From Pseudomonas fluorescens (lineage in GTDB: Bacteria > Pseudomonadota > Gammaproteobacteria > Pseudomonadales > Pseudomonadaceae): 64,000 nucleotides of DNA. The notes below the pieces were generated by a model that saw only the letters and a program-made list of their open reading frames with translations, was not told the origin of the DNA and made no database searches. This document shows positions 8,340 to 17,634 of the stretch, in pieces. The DNA lies in NCBI RefSeq assembly GCF_005938625.1, contig NZ_VCNJ01000044.1:33275-97274 (forward strand), given 5' to 3'. A program made the translations under genes and the position numbers. Numbering within the stretch: the first letter of the stretch is position 1; each line of letters begins with the position of its first letter.

Positions 8340-9530
8340 ATGAACGACGCCACGCACACTCGACTGCGCCCCTTGGCCGACACGTCGCCCTCAGCGATCG
8401 TCGCCGGTTTCATCGCGATGATGACCGGCTACACCAGCTCGCTGGTGCTGATGTTCCAGGCCGGGCAAGCGGCGGGTCTCACCAGCGGGCAGATCTCTTC
8501 GTGGATCTGGGCGATTTCCATTGGCATGGCAGTGTGTTCGATCGGCCTGTCGTTGCGTTATCGCACGCCGATCACCATTGCCTGGTCGACGCCCGGCGCG
8601 GCCCTGCTGATTACCAGTCTGGGCGGTGTCAGTTATGGCGAGGCCATCGGTGCCTACATTACTTGCGCGGTGCTGGTGACCATTTGCGGGCTGACCGGCA
8701 GCTTCGAACGGCTGGTGAAAAAGATCCCGGCTTCGCTCGCTGCTGCATTACTGGCAGGGATTCTGTTCAAGATCGGCAGCGAAATCTTCGTCGCCGCACA
8801 GCACCGCACCGGGCTGGTGCTGGGAATGTTTTTCACCTATTTGCTGGTCAAACGCCTGTCGCCGCGTTATGCGGTGCTCGCCGCGCTGCTGATCGGCACA
8901 GCGCTGTCAGGCTTCATGGGTTTGCTGGATTTCAGCGGCTTTCATCTGGAAGTGGCGACGCCGGTGTGGACCACGCCGCACTTCTCGCTCGCCGCGACGA
9001 TCAGCATTGGCATTCCATTGTTCGTCGTCGCGATGACCTCGCAGAACATGCCCGGCATCGCTGTCCTGCGCGCAGATGGCTACAACGTACCGGCGTCGCC
9101 GCTGATCACCACCACCGGCATCGCTTCACTATTGCTGGCGCCGTTCGGCTCCCACGGCATCAACCTCGCGGCCATCAGCGCGGCGATCTGCACCGGGCCG
9201 CACGCCCATGAAGATCGCAACAAGCGCTACACCGCGGCGGTTTGGTGCGGGATTTTCTACGGGATTGCCGGGGTGTTCGGCGCCACGTTGGCAGCGTTGT
9301 TTGCGGCGTTGCCGAAGGAACTGGTGCTGTCGATTGCCGCATTGGCGCTGTTCGGATCGATCATCAATGGCTTGAGCATTGCGATGACCGAGGTCAAGGA
9401 GCGTGAGGCGGCTTTGATTACCTTTATGGTCACGGCATCGGGGCTGACGCTGTTTTCCATTGGTTCGGCGTTTTGGGGGATTGTGGCGGGGGTTTTGACG
9501 CTGGTGATTCTGAATTGGCGCAAAGCTTAA
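8340..9530 (+). CDS. BenE-family benzoate/H+ symporter-like transporter
   Basis: 396 residues from the ATG at 8340, with AAGGA at 8324-8328; the frame stays open upstream but into a repeat. About 11-12 hydrophobic segments span the protein. Family-like features include SAIVAGFIAMMTGYTSSLVL at the N-terminus, SSWIWAISIGMAV, and a conserved VVAMTSQNMPGIAVLRADGY block in the C-terminal half. BenE proteins import benzoate, but no benzoate genes are nearby. Purine genes lie on one side and a GntR gene is divergent, so the substrate is uncertain. The stop codon abuts a repeat. Confidence 0.85.
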   Translation: MNDATHTRLRPLADTSPSAIVAGFIAMMTGYTSSLVLMFQAGQAAGLTSGQISSWIWAISIGMAVCSIGLSLRYRTPITIAWSTPGAALLITSLGGVSYGEAIGAYITCAVLVTICGLTGSFERLVKKIPASLAAALLAGILFKIGSEIFVAAQHRTGLVLGMFFTYLLVKRLSPRYAVLAALLIGTALSGFMGLLDFSGFHLEVATPVWTTPHFSLAATISIGIPLFVVAMTSQNMPGIAVLRADGYNVPASPLITTTGIASLLLAPFGSHGINLAAISAAICTGPHAHEDRNKRYTAAVWCGIFYGIAGVFGATLAALFAALPKELVLSIAALALFGSIINGLSIAMTEVKEREAALITFMVTASGLTLFSIGSAFWGIVAGVLTLVILNWRKA

Positions 9531-9616
9531 AAGATCGCAGCCTTCGGCAGCTCCTACAGGAGATCGCGCTCCTCTGTAGGAGCTGTCGAGTGAAACGAGG
9601 CTGCGATCTTTTGATC
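9530..9616. repeat. REP-like inverted repeat, family B copy 2
   Basis: AAGATCGCAGCCTTCGGCAG followed by its diverged complement (GGAGCTGTCGAGTGAAACGAGGCTGCGATCTTTTGATC). It starts at the transporter stop codon. Confidence 0.9.
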
Positions 9617-9620
9617 GACG

Positions 9621-9656
9621 AAAAAAAAACGGCGACCCTCAGGTCGCCGTTTTTTT
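9621..9656. terminator. Bidirectional terminator between the transporter and the yggL-like gene
   Basis: ACGGCGACC (9629-9637) pairs with GGTCGCCGT (9642-9650) around a CTCA loop. A-run and T-run flank it, so it serves both convergent genes. Confidence 0.93.
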
Positions 9657-9661
9657 CAGTA

Positions 9662-10006
9662 TCACTTAGCCGCGTTGATCGGCTTTTCCGGATACCAAAC
9701 GTCCAGCAACGGGCTGACTTCGTACTTGGTCAGCTCGGAGCGGGTTTTCAGCCAGGCTTCAACGGCAGCGCGCTGCTCTTCGTTGACCGAGCCACGCTTC
9801 TGCAGGCAAACCAGACCGAAGTCGTCGCCGCCAACATAACCCAGACCATTGGCTTCCATGGCTTCTTTGATGAAGGCTTCGAGGAAAGCGTCAATGGCTT
9901 CTTCGGACAAGTCTTCTTTGAAGTCCAGGTTCAGTTCGAAACCCAGCTCTTGAAATTCATCAACGCACAGTTTTTTGCGCAGACGCTGGGAACGGTTAGT
10001 CGCCAT
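9662..10006 (-). CDS. YggL-family (DUF469) ribosome-associated protein
   Basis: 114 residues from ATG 10004-10006 with a GAGGA Shine-Dalgarno about 9 bases upstream. It starts MATNRSQRLRKKLCVDEFQE and has the acidic DUF469 body (DLSEEAIDAFLEAFIKEAME, YVGGDDFGLV). YggL of E. coli binds the 50S subunit. The small cytosolic protein has no signal peptide or membrane segment. It is alone between a terminator and the divergent dacB gene. Confidence 0.88.
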   Translation of the reverse strand: MATNRSQRLRKKLCVDEFQELGFELNLDFKEDLSEEAIDAFLEAFIKEAMEANGLGYVGGDDFGLVCLQKRGSVNEEQRAAVEAWLKTRSELTKYEVSPLLDVWYPEKPINAAK

Positions 10007-10239
10007 TGGAACAATCCTCATAAGTATTAACGGCCGGCACTTTACCAGTTTAAGCCGTCGATTGCCCGCCTCTCTGGCCCCTGAAGCCGACCGCCTGTAA
10101 AAAAATAACGTATTGGCCGGCCCGGACAAGGCACAAGCTGTAACACCTTGGGGCATAATGCCGACACTTTCATGACCGCTGAGGGCTTTTTCATCCATGT
10201 CCTCGTTATTTTCCCCTCGACTGTAGGGTTTTATTTCAT

Positions 10240-11700
10240 ATGATCAAATCGTTGCGTCCACTGTTGCTCGCCGGCCTTCTTCTGCCTCTGGCCCTGCCTG
10301 TTTCTGCTGCCACCATCAATACTTCCCTGACCCCCAACGTTGAAAAAGCCCTCAAGGCGAGCAAATTGCAGCCCAGCGCCCTGTCGCTGGTGATGGTGCC
10401 GCTCGACGGCCCGGGCACGCCGACCGTGTTCAATGCCGACGTTTCGGTCAACCCGGCCTCGACCATGAAACTGGTGACCACCTACGCGGCGCTGGAAATG
10501 CTCGGCCCCAACCATCAGTGGAAGACCGAGTTCTATACCGACGGTGACCTGAACGGCGGCATCCTCAACGGCAACCTCTACCTCAAGGGTGGCGGCGATC
10601 CGAAACTGAACATGGAAAAACTCTGGCTGCTGATGCGCGACCTGCGCGCCAACGGCGTTACCCAGATCACCGGTGACCTGATCCTCGACCGCAACTTCTT
10701 TGTGCAGCCGGTGCTGCCGGAATTCAATGATGACGGCAATGACGAGAACAAGCCGTTTCTGGTCAAACCGGATTCGCTGCTGGTCAACCTCAAAGCCCTG
10801 CGCTTTGTTGCCCGCAACGACAATGGCCGAGTGCTGATCTCGGTTGAGCCGCCGATTGCCAGCATCCACATCGCCAACACCGTTAAAGCCCTGCCCTCCA
10901 AGCAATGCACCGGCGGCGTGCGCTATAACCCGGTGCCAGAGGCTGACGGCAGCGTGACCGTGACCGTGGCCGGCCAGTTGGGCGAAGGTTGCAGCTCGCA
11001 GACCTACCTGTCTCTGCTCGACCACGCGACCTACACCGCTGGCGCCGTGCGTGCGATCTGGAAAGAACTGGGTGGCAGCATTCAGGGCAAGGATCGTCTC
11101 GCGTCGACCCCGGGCAATGCCAAGCTGCTGGCCCGTGCTTACTCGCCGGATCTGGCGGAGATCATCCGCGACATCAACAAATACAGTAACAACACCATGG
11201 CTCAGCAGTTGTTCCTGAGTCTTGGGCAGAAATTCCGCAATGACGCCGACGGCGACGACGCCAAGGCAGCGCAGCGCGTGGTGCGCCAGTGGATGGCGAA
11301 GAAGGGCATCACCGCGCCGCACCTGGTGATGGAGAACGGCTCCGGCCTGTCCCGTGCTGAACGGGTCAGCGCCCGTGAAATGGCGGCAATGCTGCAAGCC
11401 GCGTGGCACAGCCCGTATGCCGCCGAGTACATCAGCTCGCTGCCGATCGCCGGCACCGACGGCACCATGCGCAAGCGCCTGAAAACCACGGCGATGCGCG
11501 GTGAGGCGCACGTCAAGACCGGTACTTTGAACACCGTGCGGGCGATTGCCGGTTTCAGCCGTGATGTGAATGGCAATACCTGGGCGGTTGTGGCCATCCT
11601 CAACGACAAGGCGCCGTTCGGGGCATCGTCGGTGCTGGATCAGGTGCTGCTGGATCTGTACAAGCAGCCGAAACTGGCGCAGACCGCTTCGGTTCTGTAA
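10240..11700 (+). CDS. dacB: D-alanyl-D-alanine carboxypeptidase/endopeptidase (PBP4)
   Basis: 486 residues, periplasmic. A signal peptide (about 1-24: MIKSLRPLLLAGLLLPLALP then VSAA) precedes the mature protein. Peptidase family S13 motifs are all present: SxxK is S74-T-M-K77, SxN is S316-N-N318, and KTG is K426-T-G428. The long insertion between the first two motifs is characteristic of PBP4. It trims and cleaves peptidoglycan peptide crosslinks. Single gene, followed by a REP pair. Confidence 0.95.
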   Translation: MIKSLRPLLLAGLLLPLALPVSAATINTSLTPNVEKALKASKLQPSALSLVMVPLDGPGTPTVFNADVSVNPASTMKLVTTYAALEMLGPNHQWKTEFYTDGDLNGGILNGNLYLKGGGDPKLNMEKLWLLMRDLRANGVTQITGDLILDRNFFVQPVLPEFNDDGNDENKPFLVKPDSLLVNLKALRFVARNDNGRVLISVEPPIASIHIANTVKALPSKQCTGGVRYNPVPEADGSVTVTVAGQLGEGCSSQTYLSLLDHATYTAGAVRAIWKELGGSIQGKDRLASTPGNAKLLARAYSPDLAEIIRDINKYSNNTMAQQLFLSLGQKFRNDADGDDAKAAQRVVRQWMAKKGITAPHLVMENGSGLSRAERVSAREMAAMLQAAWHSPYAAEYISSLPIAGTDGTMRKRLKTTAMRGEAHVKTGTLNTVRAIAGFSRDVNGNTWAVVAILNDKAPFGASSVLDQVLLDLYKQPKLAQTASVL

Positions 11701-11724
11701 CGCAGTTCAGGCAACACCACAAAA

Positions 11725-11821
11725 CCCTGTGGGAGCGAGCTTGCTCGCGAAGGCGTCAGTACAGTCGATATCTTCCTTGACTGTTCGGGCCCCTTCGCGA
11801 GCAAGCTCGCTCCCACAGGGG
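11725..11821. repeat. REP pair, family A copy 1
   Basis: CTGTGGGAGCGAGCTTGCTC followed about 45 bases later by its inverted copy GCGAGCAAGCTCGCTCCCAC. Two oppositely oriented REP units form a REPIN-like element between convergent dacB and the diguanylate cyclase gene. Confidence 0.93.
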
Positions 11822-11834
11822 ATGGGTGTCAGGT

Positions 11835-14216
11835 CTAGCTCATCTGCTCGACGCGATCGCGCCCGCGCTGCTTTGCCATATACACACCCGAATCCGCTCT
11901 GAGCAACAGCGCATCCGCGCCCTCCCCCGGTCGCCAACTGGCGATACCGAAACTCGCCGTGACCACGCCGACCACATCCACCGGCGCACTGCGCAAACCC
12001 TGCCACAACTCAACCGCCAGCGTGTGCGCATGCTCACCGTCGATGTCCGGGCACAGCACCATGAATTCCTCGCCACCCAAGCGACAGAACACATCGGTGC
12101 GCCGCAAACGATGGCCAATGCGCTCGCACACCGCTTGCAGCACCCGGTCACCGACGGCGTGGCCATACTGATCGTTGATGCGTTTGAAGTGGTCGATATC
12201 GAGCATGATCACCGACAGCTCGCCGCCACCGCGCTCGACCCGGGCCATTTCCGTGGTCAGGCGTTCCTGAAAATAGCGACGATTATGAATGCCGGTCAGC
12301 GAATCGGTCACCGACAGCGCACGCAGTTCTTCTTCCACGCGCTTGAGGTCGGAAATGTCCGAAATATAGCCATGCCAGAGCACGCCGCCGCCCGGCAGCT
12401 CTTCCGGAGTCGCCTCGCCGCGCACCCAGCGCAGACCGCGCTCAGGCAGTTGCACGCGATACTCCTCGCGCCACGGGCTGAGGCTATCTGCCGAGGCGCG
12501 AATGGAAGAGCGCACACGAGTAACGTCCTGTGGATGAATGCGCGTGAAGATCGCTTCGGCGTTGAACAGCAGCACGTCCGGCTCCAGCTCGTAGATCTCG
12601 CGGATGCCGTCGCTGGCGTAGATCACACTGAAGCGCCCGTCGAATTCCATCTTGAATTGATAGATGCCGCCGGGTACGTGCGCGCTGAGTTTCTTTAGCA
12701 GCACGTCCCGCGCCGCCAGCACTTCGTGCACGCGCTTGCGCTCGGTGATGTCGATGCAGATCGCCAGGTGCCCGACCCACAACCCCTGCTCATCCAGCAC
12801 CGGCGTGGCGAGCATGTTCACCGGCAGATGACTGCCATCGCTGCGCACCAGCGTCCATTCGCGGGCCTCGTGGCCACCGACTTCGCCGCCCTCGACCAGC
12901 ATCGCGTGGCAGGTCGGGATGCTTTTGCCGTAGCGCGCACTCAATTCGGCAGCACGGGCCGTCAGCTCGCGGGGCAGGTGCAGGTTTTCCAGAGTCATGT
13001 GGCCGACGACATCGGCGCTGCTGTAACCGAGCATTTGTTCGGCGCCGGGGTTGAACGTGTTGATCACCCCGCGCAGATCGGTGGCGATGATTGCCACCTG
13101 CGTCGCCGCATTCAGCACACCGCGCAACTGACCGTGGGTGCCGCGCAACTCCTGTTCGCTGGCGTGCAGTTCCTGCGTGCGCAGTTCGACCATGCGCAAG
13201 GCGCGCTGACGTTGACTGACCAACACGTAGAGCAAGGCGCTGAGCAGCAAACTGAGCAAGCTGCCCAGAATAATCACACTGCCGACCGACGAATGATTGG
13301 CCTGAACGAACGTCTCACTCGGCAGGATATCGATCTGATAATCGTGATCGGCCATGCGCACCAGGCGCGTGGCGGTCAGGTCGCTCGGTGCCGCCTCGTT
13401 GGTCGACTCGAACAACACTTCATGCTGATCATTGGTCGACATGTCGAGAATGCGCACTGACAGATAGTCATGGAAGGCATCCGGCAAACCGTCGGCCAGC
13501 AACTGGCGCATGCTGATCACCGCCATCACGTAGCCAAACGATTGGCGCTCGCCTTTGCGGCTCACTGGCGCGACGAGCAGCACACCGCGCGCATAAGACG
13601 GTTCGATGCTGACCAGGTGCATCGGTTGCGACACCGCCAGCCCGCCGAGCTTGTCGGCGCGTTGCAGGGTGTCGCGACGCAGCGGTTGCGCGAGCAAGTC
13701 ATAACCCAACGGTGAGCCGAGCCGACTTTGCGTCTGGCTGTAGAGCACCGGCACGTAGGCATCGCGCACGCCAGCCAGTTGCAGCTCGCCCTGTGCATTC
13801 AATTCACGCACGGTAAAGTTGCTCAGGCCTTCGTCACGCACCCGCTGCTCGAATGCAGCTCGCCCGGCACCGCTGACCTTGAGGGCAAACGAATAGGCCT
13901 GGGTACGCATCAATAAGGGTTGGGTATAACCGTCGAATTCGGCGCGGGACACCGATTCAGAGTTGGCGAAGAAGCGGCGCAGGCCGTCGAGGCGTTGCTC
14001 CTGATCCTGAAAGCGTTCTTCGATGCGACTGTAACGTTCGTTGGCCAGCAGTTGAAAACGCTGACGGGTTTGTTGCTGAAACTGATTGAGGGTGGCCCAG
14101 GCGAGCAGCCCCGTGAGAATCCCGCCGGCGAGCAATACCAGCAGCGCGACCAGCCAGGCCGAGACGTCTTCGCTGATGAAACCCAGAATCTTTGGGCGCA
14201 CGGGGTGCAACGACAT
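11835..14216 (-). CDS. Membrane diguanylate cyclase with CHASE-like sensor, two PAS domains and GGDEF
   Basis: 793 residues. A transmembrane segment (about 20-42), a periplasmic CHASE-like domain (about 60-300) and a second membrane segment (about 310-335) are followed by PAS domain 1 (about 370-490, ending ICIDITERKRV), PAS domain 2 (about 500-625, ending YISDISDLKRVEEEL) and GGDEF (about 628-790). The active-site motif is GGEEF at 714-718. An inhibitory-site RxxD is present (R705-R-T-D708), so product inhibition by c-di-GMP is expected. No EAL domain follows. It therefore makes c-di-GMP in response to an unknown periplasmic signal. It is monocistronic. Confidence 0.93.
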   Translation of the reverse strand: MSLHPVRPKILGFISEDVSAWLVALLVLLAGGILTGLLAWATLNQFQQQTRQRFQLLANERYSRIEERFQDQEQRLDGLRRFFANSESVSRAEFDGYTQPLLMRTQAYSFALKVSGAGRAAFEQRVRDEGLSNFTVRELNAQGELQLAGVRDAYVPVLYSQTQSRLGSPLGYDLLAQPLRRDTLQRADKLGGLAVSQPMHLVSIEPSYARGVLLVAPVSRKGERQSFGYVMAVISMRQLLADGLPDAFHDYLSVRILDMSTNDQHEVLFESTNEAAPSDLTATRLVRMADHDYQIDILPSETFVQANHSSVGSVIILGSLLSLLLSALLYVLVSQRQRALRMVELRTQELHASEQELRGTHGQLRGVLNAATQVAIIATDLRGVINTFNPGAEQMLGYSSADVVGHMTLENLHLPRELTARAAELSARYGKSIPTCHAMLVEGGEVGGHEAREWTLVRSDGSHLPVNMLATPVLDEQGLWVGHLAICIDITERKRVHEVLAARDVLLKKLSAHVPGGIYQFKMEFDGRFSVIYASDGIREIYELEPDVLLFNAEAIFTRIHPQDVTRVRSSIRASADSLSPWREEYRVQLPERGLRWVRGEATPEELPGGGVLWHGYISDISDLKRVEEELRALSVTDSLTGIHNRRYFQERLTTEMARVERGGGELSVIMLDIDHFKRINDQYGHAVGDRVLQAVCERIGHRLRRTDVFCRLGGEEFMVLCPDIDGEHAHTLAVELWQGLRSAPVDVVGVVTASFGIASWRPGEGADALLLRADSGVYMAKQRGRDRVEQMS

Positions 14217-14310
14217 AAAGACAACTCACACTACGCCAGCATTTACGGGAAAACCCCATTGACCGTGTGTGAGTTATAGCTATTAGCCACTAATTTAGCT
14301 AGCGCGGGCA

Positions 14311-14349
14311 GATCCACGGAGCCTTTAAAAATCAAGGCTCTGTGGATCC
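14311..14349. terminator. Strong hairpin downstream of rlmL (possible terminator)
   Basis: GATCCACGGAGCCTT pairs with AAGGCTCTGTGGATC with one G-T pair. On the minus strand, where rlmL ends 15 bases away, no good T-run follows. It is either a weak terminator or an RNA-stabilising hairpin. Confidence 0.45.
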
Positions 14350-14363
14350 AATATCGCAAAGCG

Positions 14364-16634
14364 TCAACGAGCCGTTATTTTCCAGGCGCGGTGGATCTTG
14401 GTGTTGCGGGCAAAATCCGGATCAATGGTCTGTGCGCTGATTTCCTCGACCGCGTAACGCTCGGTGAGGTTCTCTTCCAACTGGAACTTGCGGAAGTTGT
14501 TGGAGAAATACAGCACACCGCCCGGCGCCAGACGCGCCATGGCCAGGTCAATCAACTGCACCTGATCACGTTGCACGTCGAAGATGCCTTCCATGCGCTT
14601 GGAGTTGGAGAACGTCGGCGGATCGATGAAGATCAGGTCGTACTCGTCACGGCTGCTTTCCAGCCACGCCATCACATCGCCCTGCTCCAAACGGTTCTTG
14701 TCCGAGTAGCCGTTCAGCGACAGGTTGCGGCGTGCCCAGTCGAGGTAGGTTTTCGACAGGTCAACGCTGGTGGTGCTGCGCGCGCCGCCCTTGGCCGCGT
14801 GCACGCTGGCGGTCGCGGTGTAGCAGAACAGATTGAGGAAACGCTTGCCGGCGGCCTCCTTCTGAATACGCATACGCATCGGACGGTGGTCGAGGAACAG
14901 ACCGGTGTCGAGGTAGTCGGTGAGGTTGACCAGCAGCTTCACGCCGCCCTCGCTGACTTCATTGAACTTGCCCTGCGCCGCCTGACGCTCGTACTGCTTG
15001 GTGCCGCTCTGGCGCTCGCGGCGTTTGACCACCACACGGCTCTTGTCGACGTTCAGCGCCTGCGGAATGGCCGCCAGGGCATCGAACATGCGCGCCGAGG
15101 CTTTTTCCGGGTCAATGGACTTCGGCGCGGCGTATTCCTGAACGTGCACCCAATCGTGGTACAGGTCGATGGCCATCGCATACTCAGGCATGTCAGCGTC
15201 GTAGACGCGGTAGCAATCGATGCCTTCGCGCTTGACCCACTTGCCCATCGCCTTGAGGTTCTTTTGCAGACGGTTGGCAAACATCTGCCCGCCTTCGCTC
15301 AAGCGCGGCTGTTCGATCACTGGCGCCGGGGCCGGCGTCGGCTTGATCGGGTTGCCGTTCTTGTTGAACTTGCGCTCTTGCGGCTCGTCCGGGGTCTGAT
15401 CGTATGCCGCTTGCTCGCGCTCGGCCTGACGCTGCTCCGGGGTACGACGCTCGCCGGTGACGAACTGATCCGGCAGCACTTTGATCAACAGCAGTTTGCA
15501 CGGCAACGCGCCGTTCCAGAACGAATACTGTTTGTGGCTGCGGATGCCCATGCGCTTGCCCAGATCCGGCGCGCCGGTGAACACCGCCGCTTCCCAGTTC
15601 AGGCAGGCCTGACGCAGACGCTCGCCGAGGTTCTGGTAGAGATAGAGCAGGCTGGCTTCGTCACCGAGACGCTCACCGTACGGCGGGTTGCAGATGACCA
15701 GACCTTTCTGGTTCTGGTCCGGGCGCGGCTCGAAGGTCGCGACTTCGCCCTGGTAGATCTTGATCCACTCGCTCAGACCAGCACGTTCAACGTTGTTGCG
15801 GCCCGGTTGAATCAAACGAGGGTCAGCTTCGTAACCGCGAATCCACAGCGGTGGCTTGGCCAGACCGGCAGCGGCACGTTCAACGGCTTCTTCGTGAAGT
15901 TTTTTCCACAACGCCGGAACGTGACCGAGCCACGCGGTAAAGCCCCACTGCTCACGACGCAGGTTCGGCGCCATGTCGGCGGCAATCATGCCGGCTTCGA
16001 CGAGGAACGTACCAACACCGCACATCGGGTCAGCCAGCGCGCCGCCTTCGGCAGCAATGCGCGGCCAGCCGGAACGGATCAGGATCGCCGCCGCGAGGTT
16101 TTCCTTCAGCGGCGCGGCGCCCTGCTGCAAGCGATAGCCGCGCTGGTGCAGGCTGTGCCCGGAGAGGTCGAGGGAGAGAATCGCTTCGCCGCGATCCAGA
16201 CGCAGGTGAATGCGCAGGTCCGGGTTGAGCTTGTCGATCGACGGACGGTCGCCTTGCGGGGTGCGCAGTTTGTCGACGATGGCGTCTTTGACTTTCAAGG
16301 CGCCGAAGTGGGTGTTGTCGATGCCGGAACCGTGGCCGCTGAATTCAACGGCCAGGGTGCCATCGCTGAGCATGTGATCCTGCCACTCGATGTCGAGCAC
16401 GCCGTGATAAAGGTCTTCAGCGTCTTTCATCGGGAAACGCTTGAGCACCAAAAGCACCCGGTTGGCCAGACGCGACCAGAGGCACAGGCGATAAGCGGTT
16501 TCCATGGACGCCATGCCACGCACGGCGGAAGTGTGCTCGCGCGCTTCTTCAAGGCCAAGCCCGACGGCTTCCTCGATGAGCAGGCCTTCAAGGCCTTTAG
16601 GGCAAGTGAGGAAGAGTTCGAAACGGTCGGACAT
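14364..16634 (-). CDS. rlmL: Bifunctional 23S rRNA methyltransferase RlmKL (m2G2445/m7G2069)
   Basis: 756 residues. The N-terminal half has a THUMP domain (about 45-155), the SAM-binding DPMCGVGTF (202-210) and the catalytic NPPY (316-319), matching m2G2445 activity. A basic linker (about 400-450) leads to a second methyltransferase with FLNLFCYTATASVHAA and FIDPPTFSNSKRMEG, matching m7G2069 activity. The fused two-enzyme length is that of gammaproteobacterial RlmKL. Neighbouring rmf also concerns ribosomes, and this order is conserved in Pseudomonas from memory. Confidence 0.96.
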   Translation of the reverse strand: MSDRFELFLTCPKGLEGLLIEEAVGLGLEEAREHTSAVRGMASMETAYRLCLWSRLANRVLLVLKRFPMKDAEDLYHGVLDIEWQDHMLSDGTLAVEFSGHGSGIDNTHFGALKVKDAIVDKLRTPQGDRPSIDKLNPDLRIHLRLDRGEAILSLDLSGHSLHQRGYRLQQGAAPLKENLAAAILIRSGWPRIAAEGGALADPMCGVGTFLVEAGMIAADMAPNLRREQWGFTAWLGHVPALWKKLHEEAVERAAAGLAKPPLWIRGYEADPRLIQPGRNNVERAGLSEWIKIYQGEVATFEPRPDQNQKGLVICNPPYGERLGDEASLLYLYQNLGERLRQACLNWEAAVFTGAPDLGKRMGIRSHKQYSFWNGALPCKLLLIKVLPDQFVTGERRTPEQRQAEREQAAYDQTPDEPQERKFNKNGNPIKPTPAPAPVIEQPRLSEGGQMFANRLQKNLKAMGKWVKREGIDCYRVYDADMPEYAMAIDLYHDWVHVQEYAAPKSIDPEKASARMFDALAAIPQALNVDKSRVVVKRRERQSGTKQYERQAAQGKFNEVSEGGVKLLVNLTDYLDTGLFLDHRPMRMRIQKEAAGKRFLNLFCYTATASVHAAKGGARSTTSVDLSKTYLDWARRNLSLNGYSDKNRLEQGDVMAWLESSRDEYDLIFIDPPTFSNSKRMEGIFDVQRDQVQLIDLAMARLAPGGVLYFSNNFRKFQLEENLTERYAVEEISAQTIDPDFARNTKIHRAWKITAR

Positions 16635-17032
16635 GGTATTTCCAGAGCCTTTGGCTAGTGAATCGGCAACGCATTGCCGATCCGGTTTTCAATCAGGCGC
16701 TTTTCTAAAAGAACGCCCGCGTGGCACGAAGGTGTGCCGTTCCATCCCCGCTGCTCGGGTTAAAAGAGCTTAGATGCCGGGACAGATAAAAAAGTTGATG
16801 AAACAAAAAGTCTTAAAGCGACCCTTCGTCGCTTTATACCCCAGCGCAAACGTGGGTCATTCTCACTAAAGAATTAACCCCATCATCCAGCGCGGGGCCG
16901 ATCATACCGGGGTTTGCTGAAAAACCGTGCATGAAACCCGTCGTTACTTATGGCTGTAGCACTAATTTCGTTACGTCCTTATGACAAAACGATCATTCCC
17001 TCGGTGTGACTCATTGGTTAGAACTGAACGCA
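16635..17032. other. Intergenic region between divergent rlmL and rmf
   Basis: No convincing gene. It holds one perfect 9-bp hairpin (TAAAGCGAC/GTCGCTTTA, 16814-16836). On the minus strand that hairpin is followed a few bases later by a T-rich run, so it could act in the rlmL leader. Promoters for both genes must lie here, but I could not place them with confidence. Confidence 0.4.
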
Positions 17033-17126
17033 GGTTGACGTCGCAACGGCGTCAACACCTTGGCTCGCCACGCCGGCAGCGAGCCGCACCATGGCAGGTT
17101 TCTTCTGCCAGACCTCAGTTGAGGTC
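17033..17126 (+). promoter_or_regulatory. Structured rmf 5' leader (candidate rmf RNA motif)
   Basis: Four hairpins lie in series: 17034-17056 (GTTGACG/CGTCAAC), 17062-17085 (GGCTCGC/GCGAGCC), 17092-17110 (TGGCAG/CTGCCA) and 17111-17126 (GACCTC/GAGGTC, AGTT loop). A conserved RNA called the rmf motif has been reported upstream of rmf in Pseudomonas; this leader is in the right place, but I could not align it. GTCAAC occurs three times (17051, 17124, 17142), so alternative pairing with GTTGAC is possible. Confidence 0.6.
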
Positions 17127-17166
17127 AACGCGACACAAAACAGTCAACAAGTGAGGGAAACACCCT

Positions 17167-17382
17167 ATGAGAAGACTTAAGCGTGATCCGTTGGAAAGAG
17201 CATTTTTGCGCGGATATCAATATGGCGTTGGTGGCAAATCCCGTGAGCTTTGCCCATTTACTCTACCGTCGGTACGCCAAGCTTGGATTAACGGCTGGCG
17301 AGAAGGACGCGGCGACAACTGGGACGGTATGACCGGCACTGCGGGAATCCACAGACTCAACGAACTTCACGCCGTCGGCTGA
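17167..17382 (+). CDS. rmf: Ribosome modulation factor
   Basis: 71 residues, basic. It starts MRRLKRDPLERAFLRGYQYG and continues SVRQAWINGWREGRGD, the typical RMF signature. RMF dimerises 70S ribosomes into inactive 100S particles in stationary phase. GAGGGA at 17152-17157 is the ribosome binding site; its GGG may pair with CCC just before the start codon. A long structured leader lies upstream and a terminator downstream. Confidence 0.96.
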   Translation: MRRLKRDPLERAFLRGYQYGVGGKSRELCPFTLPSVRQAWINGWREGRGDNWDGMTGTAGIHRLNELHAVG

Positions 17383-17465
17383 CACAGGGCATTAATTCCG
17401 ACACGACAATCTGAATTTGTAACGACTTACCATGCACGTCCTTCCCGGACGGCGGGCTGCGGCCC

Positions 17466-17492
17466 AGGGGCTCCTTCGAGGAGCCCTTTTTA
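17466..17492 (+). terminator. rmf intrinsic terminator
   Basis: GGGGCTCC-TTCG-AGGAGCCC stem-loop with a UUCG-type tetraloop followed by TTTTT, about 85 bases after the rmf stop. Confidence 0.9.
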
Positions 17493-17522
17493 TTGCATGG
17501 ATTTTTGTGCCGAGCGCATAAC

Positions 17523-17614
17523 CTGTAGGAGTGAGCCTGCTCGCGATAGCGGTCTGTCAGTCGCTGATGAAGTGACCGAAAGAAAGCTATCGCGAGCAGG
17601 CTCACTCCTACAAG
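17523..17614. repeat. REP pair, family C copy 1
   Basis: TGTAGGAGTGAGCCTGCTCG ... followed by its inverted copy ending in ACTCCTACA. It lies between the rmf terminator and the convergent pyrD gene. The second copy is at 57778-57871. Confidence 0.92.
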
Positions 17615-17634
17615 GGAACAGTGGTGTCTATGGA

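Noticed and set aside
14391..16658. 755-codon open frame opposite rlmL
   Set aside because: Antisense shadow of a complete RlmKL with all motifs on the other strand.
16814..16836. 9-bp hairpin as an rmf or rlmL terminator
   Set aside because: It lies between divergent genes, downstream of neither; only the minus strand has a nearby T-rich run, so it was noted as a hairpin only.
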